64,000 nucleotides of DNA from Notospermus geniculatus (GCA_002633025.1 NMRB01000187.1:110486-174485); one strand, 5' to 3'. Numbered from the stretch's first letter, positions 1 to 11,526 are shown. The notes: generated by a model from the sequence alone, not told the origin. Made by a program: numbers and translations.

Positions 1-40
1 ATAGTCTATAAAGATCGCATTACCGGTACTCTATCTTCAG

Positions 41-3000
41 ATAGCCACAGTGGTTGGAGGTATGTCACAGCAAAAACAGGAGAGGATACTCAGGAAGCAT
101 CCAGAGATAGTTGTAGCAACACCTGGTAGGCTTTGGGAGCTTATTCAAGAGGTAAGATAAAAAATCGGAGTCTATACAGAATTTGCCCTTTGTGGTAACT
201 TACTGGGCCTAATGGGCTCCAACAGGCACGGTTGGCCTACAACATAAGCATTTTGTGAAGTATATGAGAATTTGGCTGTAAATCTGCATCTTTCCTTTCA
301 GGATAATCCCCATCTTCAGAGTGTGGCCAGTTTACCCCTACTTGTTGTTGATGAAGCTGATCGTATGGTCGAGAAAGGACATTTCCAAGAACTGGCCAAT
401 CTATTTGAAATGATCAATGAGTGAGTTGACGGCAGTTAAATTGAACATTTTGGACATGACTGGTCTTGTCATTACATTCTTTGTCAGAGCTCCTTGAATA
501 CTGCACAGTTACATTTTGTATGAATGTTTTCTTTCAGAAGCGAGACCCATAAACGACAACGTCAGAATTTCATCTTCTCAGCAACCCTGACGTATGTCCA
601 TCAAGCTCCAATGAGACTAATGCTGAAGAAGAAAAAGAAGATGAAAGTGAAGTCATTATCACAAGCTGATAAGTTAGGTACAGGCAATTACCGAATCGGT
701 TCACCAAATTTATCATCAATGGTGACTGAGTAGGTTTCCAATCTCATGTTCTAAGTCCTGAGCCTTTGTTCTTCCTTTATCATACATGTAGCTCTTCTCC
801 GTTTCAGATACTCTCATATCCGAGATTGGTTTGAGAGACAAGCCAAAAATCGTTGATATCACAAGAAAAGTAGGAACTGTGGACACTTTGATGGAGGCGA
901 GGATCAATTGCACCATGCCAGAGAAGGTAGGTCATACTTCTGATTCTGAGATTCAACAAGTGGTTGCAGTTTTTGTCACTTTTTCACGAGCTTACCTTTC
1001 AAATGGGCATATTTCATTTCCAGGATGTGTACCTGTATTATTTTCTGCAACAATTTCCTGGCAGAACGTTAATATTTGTCAACAGTAAAGACTGCCTCAG
1101 AAGGTTAGTGTCCGTCATGACGTTACTGAAGTGTCCACCCTTGCCGCTCCACGCTGACATGCATCAGAGACAACGCCTGAAAAACCTGGATCGATTCACC
1201 GGTAAGTTATGATTGAAACATATTAGATGGCATGAATACATTTACCGGAGATCTGATTGTGACTGAATGAATGCCACGGCCCGTTGCAAAGTTCACTCTT
1301 CATTTCCAGGTAATCCCAAAGCTATTCTACTGGCTACAGATGTCGCTGCCAGGGGTCTGGACATCCCAAACATACAGCATGTGATTCATTACCAAGTGCC
1401 ACATACAACGGAGGTTAGCAGTTATTCTCTGCCTTTTGATTCACAGTGCTGGTTCGCCCTGATGAAATTCTCCTTAATTGAGACCTTCTACTGCTTGGAA
1501 TGGTCACACCCTCAGAAGTTTGCCCCACTCCTAAAGCGAGGCGCTGCTCTGCCGGAGAGTCTTCTGGATCTCTTTTGGCAACTCAACCAAAGAAAAACTA
1601 TGGGCAGTTGTTTGTGTCGTCGGTCTTGGTGAACATGCAAGTCATAAGGAAACTAACAATGGTGAATTGCCCTTTGAGAACCAACTTGCACGAGAAAACT
1701 CAGGTGCTGGAGCACCTAACTTACATAACCCACTTATCGTAACATAGATTCCTTTCTTCTAGAATTATATCCACAGAAGCGGGCGAACAGCAAGGGCCAC
1801 AAAGGAAGGTCTCAGTGTCGTGATTGTTGGCCCTGAAGATGTGAAAAATTATAGAAAAATCATCAAATCACTCAACAAAGGTAAGTCGTGTGGGATGATA
1901 GTTGCTTATGCCAATTTTATGTACAGCAGGAGGAAAGCCATGTTTTACATTACCTGGTACGTCTCATGACTGTGGTCTTCTTGCACTTATGTAACAGTTC
2001 TGTATTGTTTCAGATGAGGACCTTCCACTTTTTCCCATTGATGAGGAGATCATGCCAGCTGTAAATCGGAGGGTTGAGTTGGCCCGGAAGATTGATGTAG
2101 CGGAGCATAGGTGAGAAAAGCTGGAGTTTGTAGTTGTCAATTGGTGAAATTTGTTAATGTTGCAATTCAGTTGGGGATTTTGAATGTTGTAGACCTCCTC
2201 TAGTCGTGTTCACTCCTTCGTTCTGCTGGAAGCAGTAGTTCATAATTCCTGTACATCTTCCTACACTTTACAGGGTGAAGAAGGCACAACACCAGAATAA
2301 CTGGTTCAAGAAGGCAGCTGAGGAAATGGACATTGAATTAGATGAGGACTTGTATCCTTCATGATATATTGGAAGAATTGGGTACTTTGACGTGCGTCAA
2401 GTAAAACATGGTGTTATGCTTTTATCTTTTATTGGCTGTCCATCAGTGTTCTAACATGAGGTTCCTGCCTATAACTGAAGAATTCCTCAGTCATACTGGT
2501 TTCGTCTCTTAATGTCAGCAGGTTAGTTTTGCTGTTCATTTCCATCTCTCATCCAAGATGGCTGCTCTTGCCTCACTTTCACCTCATGAAATATCTCCAA
2601 TGTGTTTCCTTGACAACCATTCAGACTTGAGGATACCGGTACGGATGAATCCCAGCGCCACCAAAAGGACAATCTCAGACGGATGAGGGATGAATTGAAT
2701 AGTATGCTGAAGGCATCACTGATCCCTCGTTCCTTTTCTGGGAAGTACCCAACCAAATCTGGGAAACTGGTGCTGCCACCTAAACCTTGTAAGTGTTGCA
2801 CTTCCTCAAGAAATCATAGGTGAGAATTTGAAGGAGGCCTACATGTATGTGTGGTTTTGAGGAATGTTGATTACTCCTTTTACGAAAATTTCAGGTTCTG
2901 ATGAAACTGATGCCATATCAAGGGTAAAGAAAGACACAGCCAAGCATCAGAAGCTGATTGCTAAAGAATCTAGGAGGATACCGGTGATGAAAAAGAAAGA

Positions 3001-3046
3001 GAAGAGGAAATTTAAAGATCGGAAGAAGAAACGGAAACAAACATGA
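41..3046 (+). CDS. DDX24: DDX24-type ATP-dependent DEAD-box RNA helicase, C-terminal part (11 exons; 5' end outside window)
   Basis: Exons by reading-frame continuity and splice sites: 41-151, 302-420, 538-677, 808-926, 1024-1201, 1310-1413, 1763-1880, 2014-2110, 2274-2351, 2625-2788, 2895-3046 (stop TGA 3044-3046). Helicase motifs appear in the expected order: TPGR in exon 1, DEAD in [14 protein letters not shown] (exon 2), SAT in FIFSATLT (exon 3), the second RecA-like domain with [12 protein letters not shown] (exon 6) and HRSGRTARA (exon 7). The [12 protein letters not shown] form, the HQAP segment after SAT, and the lysine/arginine-rich tail ([18 protein letters not shown]) are typical of DDX24, a nucleolar RNA helicase linked to ribosome biogenesis. 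The Q motif and Walker A (motif I) must lie upstream of base 1. All exon phases fit, with no frameshift or internal stop. The gene converges on TM2D1. Family assignment rests on motif recall, not a search. Confidence 0.93.
1538..1717. mobile_element. dispersed short repeat, same family, in DDX24 intron 6
   Basis: It contains ACTATGGGCAGTTG, AATGGTGAATTGCCC and GAGAACCAACTTGCACGAG, and the ends GAGGCGCTGCTC and GGTGCTGGAGCACC are roughly inverted. The insertion explains why this intron is longer than the others seen in the gene. Confidence 0.6.
2352..2624 (+). other. U12-type (minor spliceosome) intron of DDX24
   Basis: The donor reads GTATCCTTC directly after the exon base at 2351, matching the U12 donor consensus (A/G)TATCCTT rather than GTRAGT. 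A U12-like branch site TTCCTTGAC lies at about 2605-2613, about 12 bases before the acceptor CAG (2622-2624). Reading frame across the junction (phase 2) fixes both splice sites. The other DDX24 introns seen have ordinary U2 donors (GTAAG, GTGAG, GTAGG, GTTAG). The call follows established U12 consensus rules and needs transcript confirmation. Confidence 0.85.
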
Positions 3047-3233
3047 AGACCCTTCGATGAAGAAGCCTTTACCAGTATATGATCAGCCACGTCCTGAGAG
3101 GCATCACGAGATGGCTCCACGAGGCCAGGGGTCTGGACAAATGTGACAAAAGTTAAGGCGAAATCTAGATTTACTTTATGAGAAAAACACCTGCTCAGTT
3201 GGAAGAAAACTGGTTGACAGTGCAACCATTTGA

Positions 3234-3239
3234 AATAAA
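3234..3239 (+). terminator. polyadenylation signal AATAAA of DDX24
   Basis: AATAAA lies about 190 bases after the DDX24 stop codon and is followed by a T/G-rich stretch (ATTTGTTTGTTGC from about 3257), the usual layout of a poly(A) site. The 3' UTR is therefore short. Confidence 0.7.
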
Positions 3240-3449
3240 CGTATTTATGATAAATCATTTGTTTGTTGCTTCACTTCCATTTCAATGAACTCGCCCCTCA
3301 GATGAGGTTCCAGAAGTTGGCCATACCTTGGCAGGATTTCTGTTTATTCTGTTGTATAGAGTACTGGGATTTTAGTACCTGTGCTGGGTGGTGAACTTCA
3401 GTCCTTCAATCTTCTCTTAATCTTTTTATCTCTCTTCTCTTCTCTTATG

Positions 3450-4035
3450 AATACAAGAGCTCAATGTGAGCAGAGTAAGTAGTCAACATTTCAACACACA
3501 GGGCAATAGCTCTTCTCTTCAATGTTAGAATACAATCCTGGTGGCACGATGATTATGGCACTTCTCTTATGGTCCATGTTCGAAAGCAAGACACATCAAT
3601 TTTATTATACTGTTGTGTGTTTATTACAAATAAATACATGTAAATGCTTGGAATGAAATTTCTTTTTATATACAGTTACGAACCTATTCTGGGTTTACCA
3701 TGTCTTGACCTGACAAGGGTTCCCAATCACTCCCACCCATGCTCAGGAGTGTTGTCAATTGCGAAGTGACTAGACCTTGATATGGGTATACCAGTGAAGT
3801 TCAGGCCCTGAGAATGTCCAGTGTGTTTGCAATGATATTGTGCAAGATGCCCGCTCAGTTGTATCCTTCACCAGTGAGGGACTGTCTGTCTTTGCACCTT
3901 GCACTGCTGATAGTGACTGAGTCCATACAAGAGCTCAATGTGAGCAGAGTAAGTAGTCAACATTTCAACACACAGGGCAACAGAGCTCTTCTCTTCAATG
4001 TTAGAATACAATCCTGGTGGCACGATGATGTGGGA
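3450..4035. repeat. direct duplication of about 105 bp in the TM2D1 3' UTR region
   Basis: The stretch at about 3450-3555 (starting near ATACAAGAGCTCAATGTGAG) recurs at about 3926-4030 with few differences. The second copy ends just outside the TM2D1 stop codon, so on the minus strand both lie in the likely 3' UTR or just beyond it. Confidence 0.8.
3601..3625 (-). terminator. candidate poly(A) signals for TM2D1 (minus strand AATAAA twice)
   Basis: TTTATT occurs at 3601-3606 and 3620-3625, which reads AATAAA on the minus strand about 410-440 bases after the TM2D1 stop at 4038. Which one is used cannot be told from sequence. The DDX24 and TM2D1 3' ends would be about 350 bases apart. Confidence 0.5.
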
Positions 4036-4037
4036 GT

Positions 4038-5985
4038 TCAGAAAAGATCTGTATCATTATCCTGTGCAATCTTTGTAAGTCGAGCACCATAATAGTCAAT
4101 GATGTAGCTTGACCCATCAGCTGGTCCAACAACCTGAAAGATGGGAGGGTTGAATAAACTATGGGTTCGGCTTTGCTCTGATTGAGTAATTAGACAGCCA
4201 CTGGCCAACTTCACGGTTACTGTCTGCCTCTTTGTTTACAGGTTCTTGTATGAATTGATCAATCAAGACAGACAAATTGTTAATATCTTTCTGTGTGGTA
4301 CTTTACCTGCATTGCAATCAGAAGGATGTCCACTAGCTGGCCAAGAAACATAAACCCAAGGGTGCAGAATTTTAACAAACCTGGAAATGAAGGAAACATT
4401 GAGTCCAGTTGGTGCTGCCACCTGTAAGAAACTGATCCAGGAATGCTTTGCACTTCATTGCTAATCTGCAGATACAGAATTTTTGGATTGGTTTCTCAGT
4501 TGTCTCAAATTCATTCCTAAAATTGGTCATTGGTACAGCTCGATAGATTTTACCTCGAAGGGTAAAAAAGCTGGGTACACACCTAGAGCTGGGTATCCAA
4601 GGTAGAAACGGTCAATGCCGAACATCCCAAGGAAGACGGAGAGCAGCAAGGCAGTCTCAAAGGATTTACCATTTCTGGAAGAAATGGGAAAGTAACAGTA
4701 TGATTTCAAATTCAATGTATAATTGAAATGTGTCTAACTTGGCATAGAATCCACAGCTTTTATTGGTGATTGGTATTAATGTTTCCCACTAGTACAAAAT
4801 GTAACCATGCAAAGACTAGGAACAGTTGTCCATGCCTGTCCACTTGATTCTGGAGTCCTGATGAAGACAGTAGATTTCCACCCAAGACGAACAAACGTCT
4901 CGGTATTCTAAGCATGATTCAGTTCTTGAAAACTTAATTGTTTTTAAACCTTTCTTTGCCAAGGATGTTCTTTTTTGATTGGCAATGGAAATGGAAGATT
5001 TGAGAACTTACGTCCATTCGCACGGTATCTCTTTTGTGTAGCTCTCAACACCTCCATCGCAAACAATACCCTCTGCAGGCCAACATTTGACTGAAAAGCA
5101 GGCACAGCACAACGTAATACCCTAGTGAATTTTCTACACCACGACACTAATACATGTACAGGATTTGATACAAATCCCCCATGTATCGGTAGTCATCCAT
5201 AACTTTGCTGATAGCAGGAAAAAAAGATTAACAGTTTTTTAAGATTCTCCTGAGGATTCCCATTTGTTAAAACCAGGAATTTGCATCCTTCGATTAAACC
5301 AAGCATGAGACACAATGATGAATGAACTTGAATGAAATCAACCACAAAATAAAGTTCAGTGCTGCATTGTCCCAACTGGTAACCATGGTGATATATGTTG
5401 ACTTACCTAGAACAGTATGTTTCTCTTTAGTGCAGCCTGCTGGTTGCTGTGTCTTATAATCAATTGCAGGTTCATCACATTTATACATGAGAAAAAAGTT
5501 AAGGCAAAGAATTGGTGTCATATTGCCTTGGCTTGGTTACCGGTACAGTAATCTACTGGGGGCCACCTCTCATGTCAGGGCTGTCAGAGTGGCGCAGTGA
5601 AAACATTATGCCTGACACCGTCGAGGTTCCCAGTTTGATCTCCAGACTCACCCATTCTTCATTCATGTGATAGAGGGGCAACTCTCTTTTGATAGCACAG
5701 GTTTTCTCTGGGCACTACAATTTCCCCCAACTGTACATTGTATTTGTGGCTCAATTCTCAACTCATATTGATGTATTTTATTCTTACCATATCCAACCAT
5801 ACCTTTATAGTAGGCCTACTATTGCGAGGGAAATTATCAACCAAAGAATAAAATTGAAAAGGATACTGTCCCATCAAGAGGTCCTTACACTTCAACCCAT
5901 CAGCTGGCGTCTGTTCTGGTGCCTGACACAAGATGAAAGAACACAGCAGCAAGATGGTCCCCACAAATTTCAATAAACTTGGCAT
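4038..5985 (-). CDS. TM2D1: TM2 domain-containing protein, TM2D1 type (complete, 6 exons, 179 aa)
   Basis: Minus-strand exons: 5985-5867, 5486-5407, 5090-5012, 4674-4583, 4380-4307, 4133-4038, giving 540 nt including the stop. Residues 1-21 (MPSLLKFVGTILLLCSFILC...) form a signal peptide. A cysteine-containing lumenal/extracellular segment follows (CKDLLMGQ, YKCDEPAID, GCTKEKH, KCWPAEGIVC, IPCEW). The TM2 domain has two hydrophobic helices (ALLLSVFLGMFGI and FMFLGQLVDILLIAM) joined by the conserved DRFYLGYPALG loop. The C-terminal VVGPADGSSYIIDYYG is typical of TM2D1, known in vertebrates as an amyloid-beta-binding membrane protein; its homologues in flies are linked to Notch signalling. TM2D2 and TM2D3 are less likely because of this C-terminal motif. 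The start is the ATG opening the signal peptide. The first intron is odd (next entry). The other introns have normal GT-AG ends. Confidence 0.93.
4846..4910 (+). mobile_element. retroelement tail fragment with degenerate hammerhead-like core
   Basis: The segment has CTGATGA at 4858-4864, then short complementary strings (AGAC at 4865-4868; GAC at 4886-4888), then GAACAAACGTC. Penelope-like retroelements are known to carry minimal hammerhead ribozymes with CTGANGA, a stem II hairpin, then GAAACGTC. Here the GAAA part is disrupted (GAACAAA), so this would be a decayed copy lying in a TM2D1 intron. Confidence 0.35.
5487..5866 (-). other. U12-like intron 1 of TM2D1 with apparent GT-AT ends
   Basis: On the minus strand the intron starts GTATCCTTTT, a near-perfect U12 donor. 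Close to the 3' end is TTGCCTTAACTTTTTTCTC, containing a CCTTAAC branch site. The frame needs exon 2 to begin with G then TAT AAA TGT (Q-Y-K-C), which leaves the intron ending in AT, about 12 bases after the branch adenosine. No AG lies at a position that keeps the frame. Either this is a rare GT-AT minor intron, or the reference has a base error at the acceptor. Confidence 0.65.
5586..5731 (+). mobile_element. tRNA-derived SINE copy
   Basis: An A-box-like TGGCGCAGTG near 5590 and a B-box-like GGTTCCCAGTTTGATC near 5625 are spaced as in a tRNA promoter. A body containing GGTTTTCTCTGGGCAC follows. Related copies lie at 15500-15646 and, interrupted, at 21467-21850. It lies inside intron 1 of TM2D1. 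Confidence 0.65.
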
Positions 5986-7570
5986 GATTCACAGTCATCT
6001 GGCTTGTTTCATGTCATACCGGTACCCTTCACTGAAACCATATTCCAAACTGATAAGTGTATGGTACCGGTACCAAACTTAGGGTTTATAGGCCTAGTAG
6101 TCAAAGGCTCAGTAGTCAATATGGTAGTTAGAGCTCAGCAGTCACAATGCAATATCAAGGCTTTTTGCATGTAGGCCTACCGGTACCGGTAGTAGGATCA
6201 ATCATCATCATAGCATTGGCCGTGCCACGCCATGCTGCATAGCCGGCCTCAGCATGGTTGATGATATGCCGATGGACTACCGGTACCGGTACCGGGTATG
6301 GTCGTCGACCTCCATGCCCTTGACCTGTTGGCATAGGCAGCCTACTACACCCGTCGTACCTGTGGTAGGCCCCTACGTACCGGTAGGCCTACCGGTACCC
6401 GTCGGAGTACCGACAGGTGCCATTATTTAGGCCGATACTATGTAGCCTATATCACAGTATAGCTACCGTAGTACCGGGAAGGCGTTACCCCTAGCCATGG
6501 ATGGTCAATAAGCTAGTCACTAGCCTATAGGCATATAGTGGTACTGGCATGACTGGTAGTAGTGCTGCTGTGGCTGTGGTGGCACTGTGGACCCGTGTCG
6601 TTTCTGGCAAAATATGCTTTGTTTTCACCTTATAATTAGGTTACCGGTAGTACAAATTTACTTTTTGGGCCATTTACCTGAAGATCAGTACTGATCACAC
6701 TATTCTGACTAGTTAATGGTAAAGAGTATTGTTCGAATTGACTTAAAAGTAACAAAATTCATCAAAAATCGTGATATTTCCTTGAAAATGGTGACCGAGG
6801 AACACCTCAAAAATGTGTTCATCCGCGATCCGATACATTCATCCTTCAAATCTACAACGTGGAATTATTCACTTACATAAGTGACTTTTGAATTCAAAAA
6901 TTTCATTCCAGTCAAAATTAGTACATTTTATTACTAAATAATGTACGATAAATGAACAGTTGGTAAATTTTTGGACGGAAGTTGCGGATTGATACACACG
7001 GGAAGTTCATCCATGTTCCTGGGAGGTTTCTGCTCGAATTTCGTGGAGTATCTCCGATTAAACTGCGGATTCTTGTGCAAATAAGACTAATTTCGCCACT
7101 CATAAAAAGAGTGGATTTCACTTTAAGGTACTGCTGATGTTCCACCGTTTTTCCACACAAATCAATGGCTTTTTCATCTCGTTAGCTGCGATTCTTGTGC
7201 GCGTCTCTAGTGTCATACAATGTATCGTCTTGCTTATTACTCACTGACACTGTAGGCCTACAACATGTATGTATGTGTCTTCACAATGTTTGTGACAGTT
7301 ACAATAGAGCGTCATATGGCATGATGATGGGTAGACCTACATGTACCTATGCCTACAACAGTATTCTGGGTATGAACAGATGAACTAGGCCTACTATATG
7401 CCTAGGCCTAGGCCCTAGTCTTGCATTTTTTAGTACAACTCAGAACTTCAGAGAACTTTATTTTGTAGGCCTATGTTTGATATCTGTTCTGTCTTGATTT
7501 GAATTTGATTATAGTGTAGGCCTACCAGCAGGTTATTGACTGTTGGCCTAGACCTAAGGCAGGCCTACAT
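5986..7570. other. intergenic region upstream of TM2D1, rich in ACCGGT and TAGGCCTA palindromes
   Basis: No coding exon is seen. At least nine ACCGGT hexamers lie between 6017 and 6650, often chained as GGTACCGGTACC. GTAGGCCTAC-type words cluster at 6170-6440 and again at 7250-7570. The TM2D1 promoter should lie at its left edge, but no core element can be assigned. Confidence 0.5.
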
Positions 7571-7949
7571 GCTACCAGTCATTTTATGATACGAAACAGA
7601 AAAGGGCTAAATACTTAGAATAAACTGAGTATAAGTATAATTCCTCCAAGATTACATGTACATGTACATCCCACCAAAAATATTGATCCCACCCATGAGC
7701 CAGACTTATTGACAATTTGGAATTATTCTCAGTTATTACATAATAGGCCTACATGTTCAGGGGTGGGGGATAAGGCTACACCCTAAAGCATCCTAATGAG
7801 GGTTTGGGCAAGGAAAAGAGTGTGTGTGCCACATCATGATACTAATCATACTTTCAGAAGTAGGCCAAAGGGATTTTGGACACCTGATTTTGCCTGGCAA
7901 TGATAGAGTGAGATATGGGGGTGAAATTCTGTCATGCACAAGATCCTTT

Positions 7950-8076
7950 CAGGGTTTCTGCCAGAAATATTTTTGAAGGTGGATTTCTTCAAAATCAGCA
8001 AAAACCCCATGAAATTAAAGAAAATGGCCCTTTTCTGTTCCTTTGATACCCTGACTACCCTCTGGCGGAAACACTG
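7950..8076. mobile_element. non-autonomous transposon, CAGGGTTTC/GAAACACTG family, copy 1
   Basis: The inverted ends are CAGGGTTTCTGCCAG and CTGGCGGAAACACTG. It is flanked by the 5 bp direct repeat CCTTT on both sides. It is 127 bp long, so cannot code for a transposase. Internal sequence matches the element at 24292. The terminal CAG(G/T)G resembles hAT ends, but a 5 bp target duplication is shorter than the usual 8 bp. Confidence 0.8.
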
Positions 8077-8711
8077 CCTTTTGAACACAAACTTGAATAT
8101 GGATCAGACAGCTTGTCTTCTGCTATTTTTTTTTCCTCTAATTGGGGAGGTGGTCACCATAATGCAAATCCCCGTGGAACAAGGGCAATAAAATAATCTC
8201 CCAAACCACACAAACATTGCAAATGCGCCCTCTACCCTGTCTAACTGCCTTGTCAAAAGAAACCAACAATTTGAAAAAAACTAACCTNTAGGCCTACCAG
8301 CAGGCCTTGGCCGAGGTAGGCCTACATAGTACATGCTACCAGTCGATATAAACAGAAAAGGGCTAAATACTTAGAATAAACTGAGTAGGCCTATAAGTAT
8401 AATTCCTCCAAGATTACATGTACATGTACATCCCACCAAAAATATTGATCCCACCCATGAGCCAGACTTATTGACAATTTGGAATTATTCTCAGTTATTA
8501 CATAATAGGCCTACATGTTCAGGGGTGGGGGATAAGGCTACACCCTAAAGCATCCTAATGAGGGTTTGGGCAAGGAAAAGAGTGTGTGTGCCACATCATG
8601 ATACTAATCATACTTTCAGAAGTAGGCCAAAGGGATTTTGGACACCTGATTTTGCCTGGCAATGATAGAGTGAGATATGGGGGTGAAATTCTGTCATGCA
8701 CAAGATCCTTT

Positions 8712-8838
8712 CAGGGTTTCTGCCAGAAATATTTTTGAAGGTGGATTTCTTCAAAATCAGCAAAAACCCCATGAAATTAAAGAAAATGGCCCTTTTCTGT
8801 TCCTTTGATACCCTGACTACCCTCTGGCGGAAACACTG
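8712..8838. mobile_element. duplicate of the 7950-8076 element
   Basis: Same element, same flanking CCTTT repeats, carried along inside the 7571-9048 direct duplication. It is not an independent insertion. Confidence 0.85.
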
Positions 8839-9600
8839 CCTTTTGAACACAAACTTGAATATGGATCAGACAGCTTGTCTTCTGCTATTTTTTTTTCCTC
8901 TAATTGGGGAGGTGGTCACCATAATGCAAATCCCCGTGGAACAAGGGCAATAAAATAATCTCCCAAACCACACAAACATTGCAAATGCGCCCTCTACCCT
9001 GTCTAACTGCCTTGTCAAAAGAAACCAACAATTTGAAAAAAACTAACCTGCCCTCATTTTGTATGACAGTGACAACACCTCATCCAATACAATGTCGCTA
9101 ACATCCCAGCTGTATCACCTCGGTAATGAATAATCAGCCTGGCTTAAAACTTGTCAATTTCTGCGGAATTGCTGAGCCAGACACTGGGCTAATTGAACTG
9201 AACATACCATGGAAATTGCCTCTCTCAGGAGACTGGACATGCCATTTCCAGCCTGCGAGTNCAAATCCCCATGGAACAAGGGCAATAAAATAATCTCCCA
9301 AACCACACAAACATTGCAAATGCGCCCTCTACCCTGTCTAACTGCCTTGTCAAAAGAAACCAACAATTTGAAAAAAACTAACCTGCCCTCATTTTGTATG
9401 ACAGTGACAGCACCTCATCCAATACAATGTCGCTAACATCCCAGCTGTATCACCTCGGTAATGAATAATCAGCCTGGCTTAAAACTTGTCAATTTCTGCG
9501 GAATTGCTGAGCCAGACACTGGGCTAATTGAACTGAACATACCATGGAAATTGCCTCTCTCAGGAGACTGGACATGCCATTTCCAGCCTGCGAGTGGGTG

Positions 9601-10584
9601 CGGAAATCAATATGTCTTGAATTGAAAAAAACATCGGTGTCGTGGACATGGTGACGGAATGATTAAAAAATTGTGTTTCATGTGTTAGCTCTGTTGGCAT
9701 GTTGTTCTCAAATAATATTGGAAATACAGTATGGCAGAACGGATAGAATGTCTCTTTTATTTGAACTAGGCACCGTTGAGATTAATTACAAATGAATAAA
9801 AAAATACATCAGTTGTCCAAGTCCTTGTCGTTCAGGCCACTGAGGGTGCTTCTCAAATGTTTTGAAGATTTAGGTTATGATTTTTAAGTTGGGGGTCAAG
9901 GGCATTCTACATCATGGAGAAAACAACATGTTGAGGGGCCTACTACTGTGTGAAAACACAAAAATGATTTTCACATTTTGTTTGTACGGTACATGTATAC
10001 TCACTGTGTTAGCTTGCACAAATGTTTCACATGGTGTATTTAGTCTCCAACAATGAATATTGATTTCGCAAGGAAGTTTTCATTATCAGCAATAAATCTA
10101 AGCCTGCTGCACCACGAGTTCTGCCCAAGCAAGCACTGTGTCTGTGTTCAACTCTGGGGCACACACAAGGTAATGCCAGATCTGACCAGTCAGTGAGCTT
10201 TGTGGAGACCACAGCTGTGTGTCAGTTGCTTTAGTACAATAGGCAATCTTGTGTTGATGAAATATACGAGGTACTACCTCTCAACCTAAAACAAAAGGCA
10301 GTGGCTGAATGAGGACAAAAGGCAAGGAATAAGCGGAGTTCCTTTTGTGGCCTGCAAGGTCTGCTGATCATTTGACAGGTTGAGAATGTTTCCTACAGTC
10401 GACTATACAGTGATACACTGATTGGTTTGAGTCATCTGGGTGGACTTTTTGGCTTGGACGTTGACATCAACCTGGTATAACAGGGTCCTTGAGGAATTGT
10501 CCTCCAAGCAGCGCCATTGGCCAACTCTCTCCCAACTTGTGAGTTATCATAGAACGTCACTTTTCCCATGGATGAGTGCCAGAG
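9601..10584. other. non-coding stretch, nothing recognised
   Basis: No exon, RNA gene or repeat structure was recognised between the duplicated block and the large inverted-repeat element. It is moderately A/T-rich with only short scattered reading frames. Confidence 0.4.
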
Positions 10585-11526
10585 GGGTCTCTCCGTGTGA
10601 AATCAACCAATTTGAAGAAAAATCCCCGGGTCATCGTCTTGGATTTCCTTCAAATTTTAATAGTAGTTACCTGTTGGTACCAAATGGCCAGATCCAAAGT
10701 AAAAATTTCATCTGACCCTTAGTTTTGATTTTCTGGGGGGTCAAAAAAGGGGGCGTGGCACCTTCAAAAATGGAAAATGCGATTATTAGCATTTTCAACC
10801 TGCAATATCTCAAAAACTAGANCGTGTACATTTAGATAGGAAAAGTACCCTTCAAAGTGAATTAATTTTTCCATGAAGGGGTGTTAGTTCCACAATGAAA
10901 CTTCTTGTGGTGATATTTCACATCAAAAGGTTCAAGACTTGGAAATTCCATCAAAATTAAAGTATACCCGCATGATGAAAAAAGGGGTCAAAAAGGGGGT
11001 ACCCCCCTCAACAGGGACCCTTGGATCCCCCAGTGACAGAGAACTAGCCGGTTTAACTGGTATTTGTAAGTATGAATAAGAACTACTTGAGTGTACCAAT
11101 CATTTCAGTGAAAGAAAACATTGAGATCATGTTCCATATTCGGTGTGGCCCCACCCCAAATATGGTGTCCGCCAAACAAAATGCCTTTTTTGCTTGGCCT
11201 TAAAATGAAACTAAATGGGTTAAAACATGATTTTGTGGCTGATTTATAATCTAGGCAGGAGAGTGAACAAATGCTGAAAAAATCAGGGCAATATCTCCTC
11301 TAGTTTTTGAGATATTGCAGGTTGAAAATGCTAATAATCGCATTTTCCATTTTTGAAGGTGCCACGCCCCCTTTTTTGACCCCCCAGAAAATCAAAACTA
11401 AGGGTCAGATGAAATTTTTACTTTGGATCTGGCCATTTGGTACCAACAGGTAACCACTATTAAAATTTGAAGGAAATCCAAGACGATGACCCGGGGAGCC
11501 TTGGTTGATTTCACACGGAGAGACCC
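10585..11526. mobile_element. transposon-like element with inverted arms of about 230 bp
   Basis: Left arm 10585-10818 and right arm 11300-11526 are reverse complements along almost their whole length; the ends begin GGGTCTCTCCGTGTGAAATC. The flanks read AGAG on both sides, a possible 4 bp target duplication. The interior is about 480 bp, contains an N at 10821 and has no transposase. The reading frames inside it are arm sequence and not genes. Confidence 0.8.

Larger units (their letters stand above)
7571..9600. repeat. overlapping direct duplications joined at N bases (8287, 9261)
   Basis: Block 7571-8286 recurs at about 8332-9048, and block 8927-9260 recurs at 9262-9595, both nearly identical. 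In each case the first copy stops exactly at a single N. This is the pattern of overlapping contig ends or two alleles placed side by side, not of an ordinary tandem repeat. No gene is seen here. Confidence 0.85.

Noticed and set aside
5586-5731. tRNA gene
   Set aside because: A and B boxes are present but the acceptor stem and cloverleaf are not; a SINE fits better.
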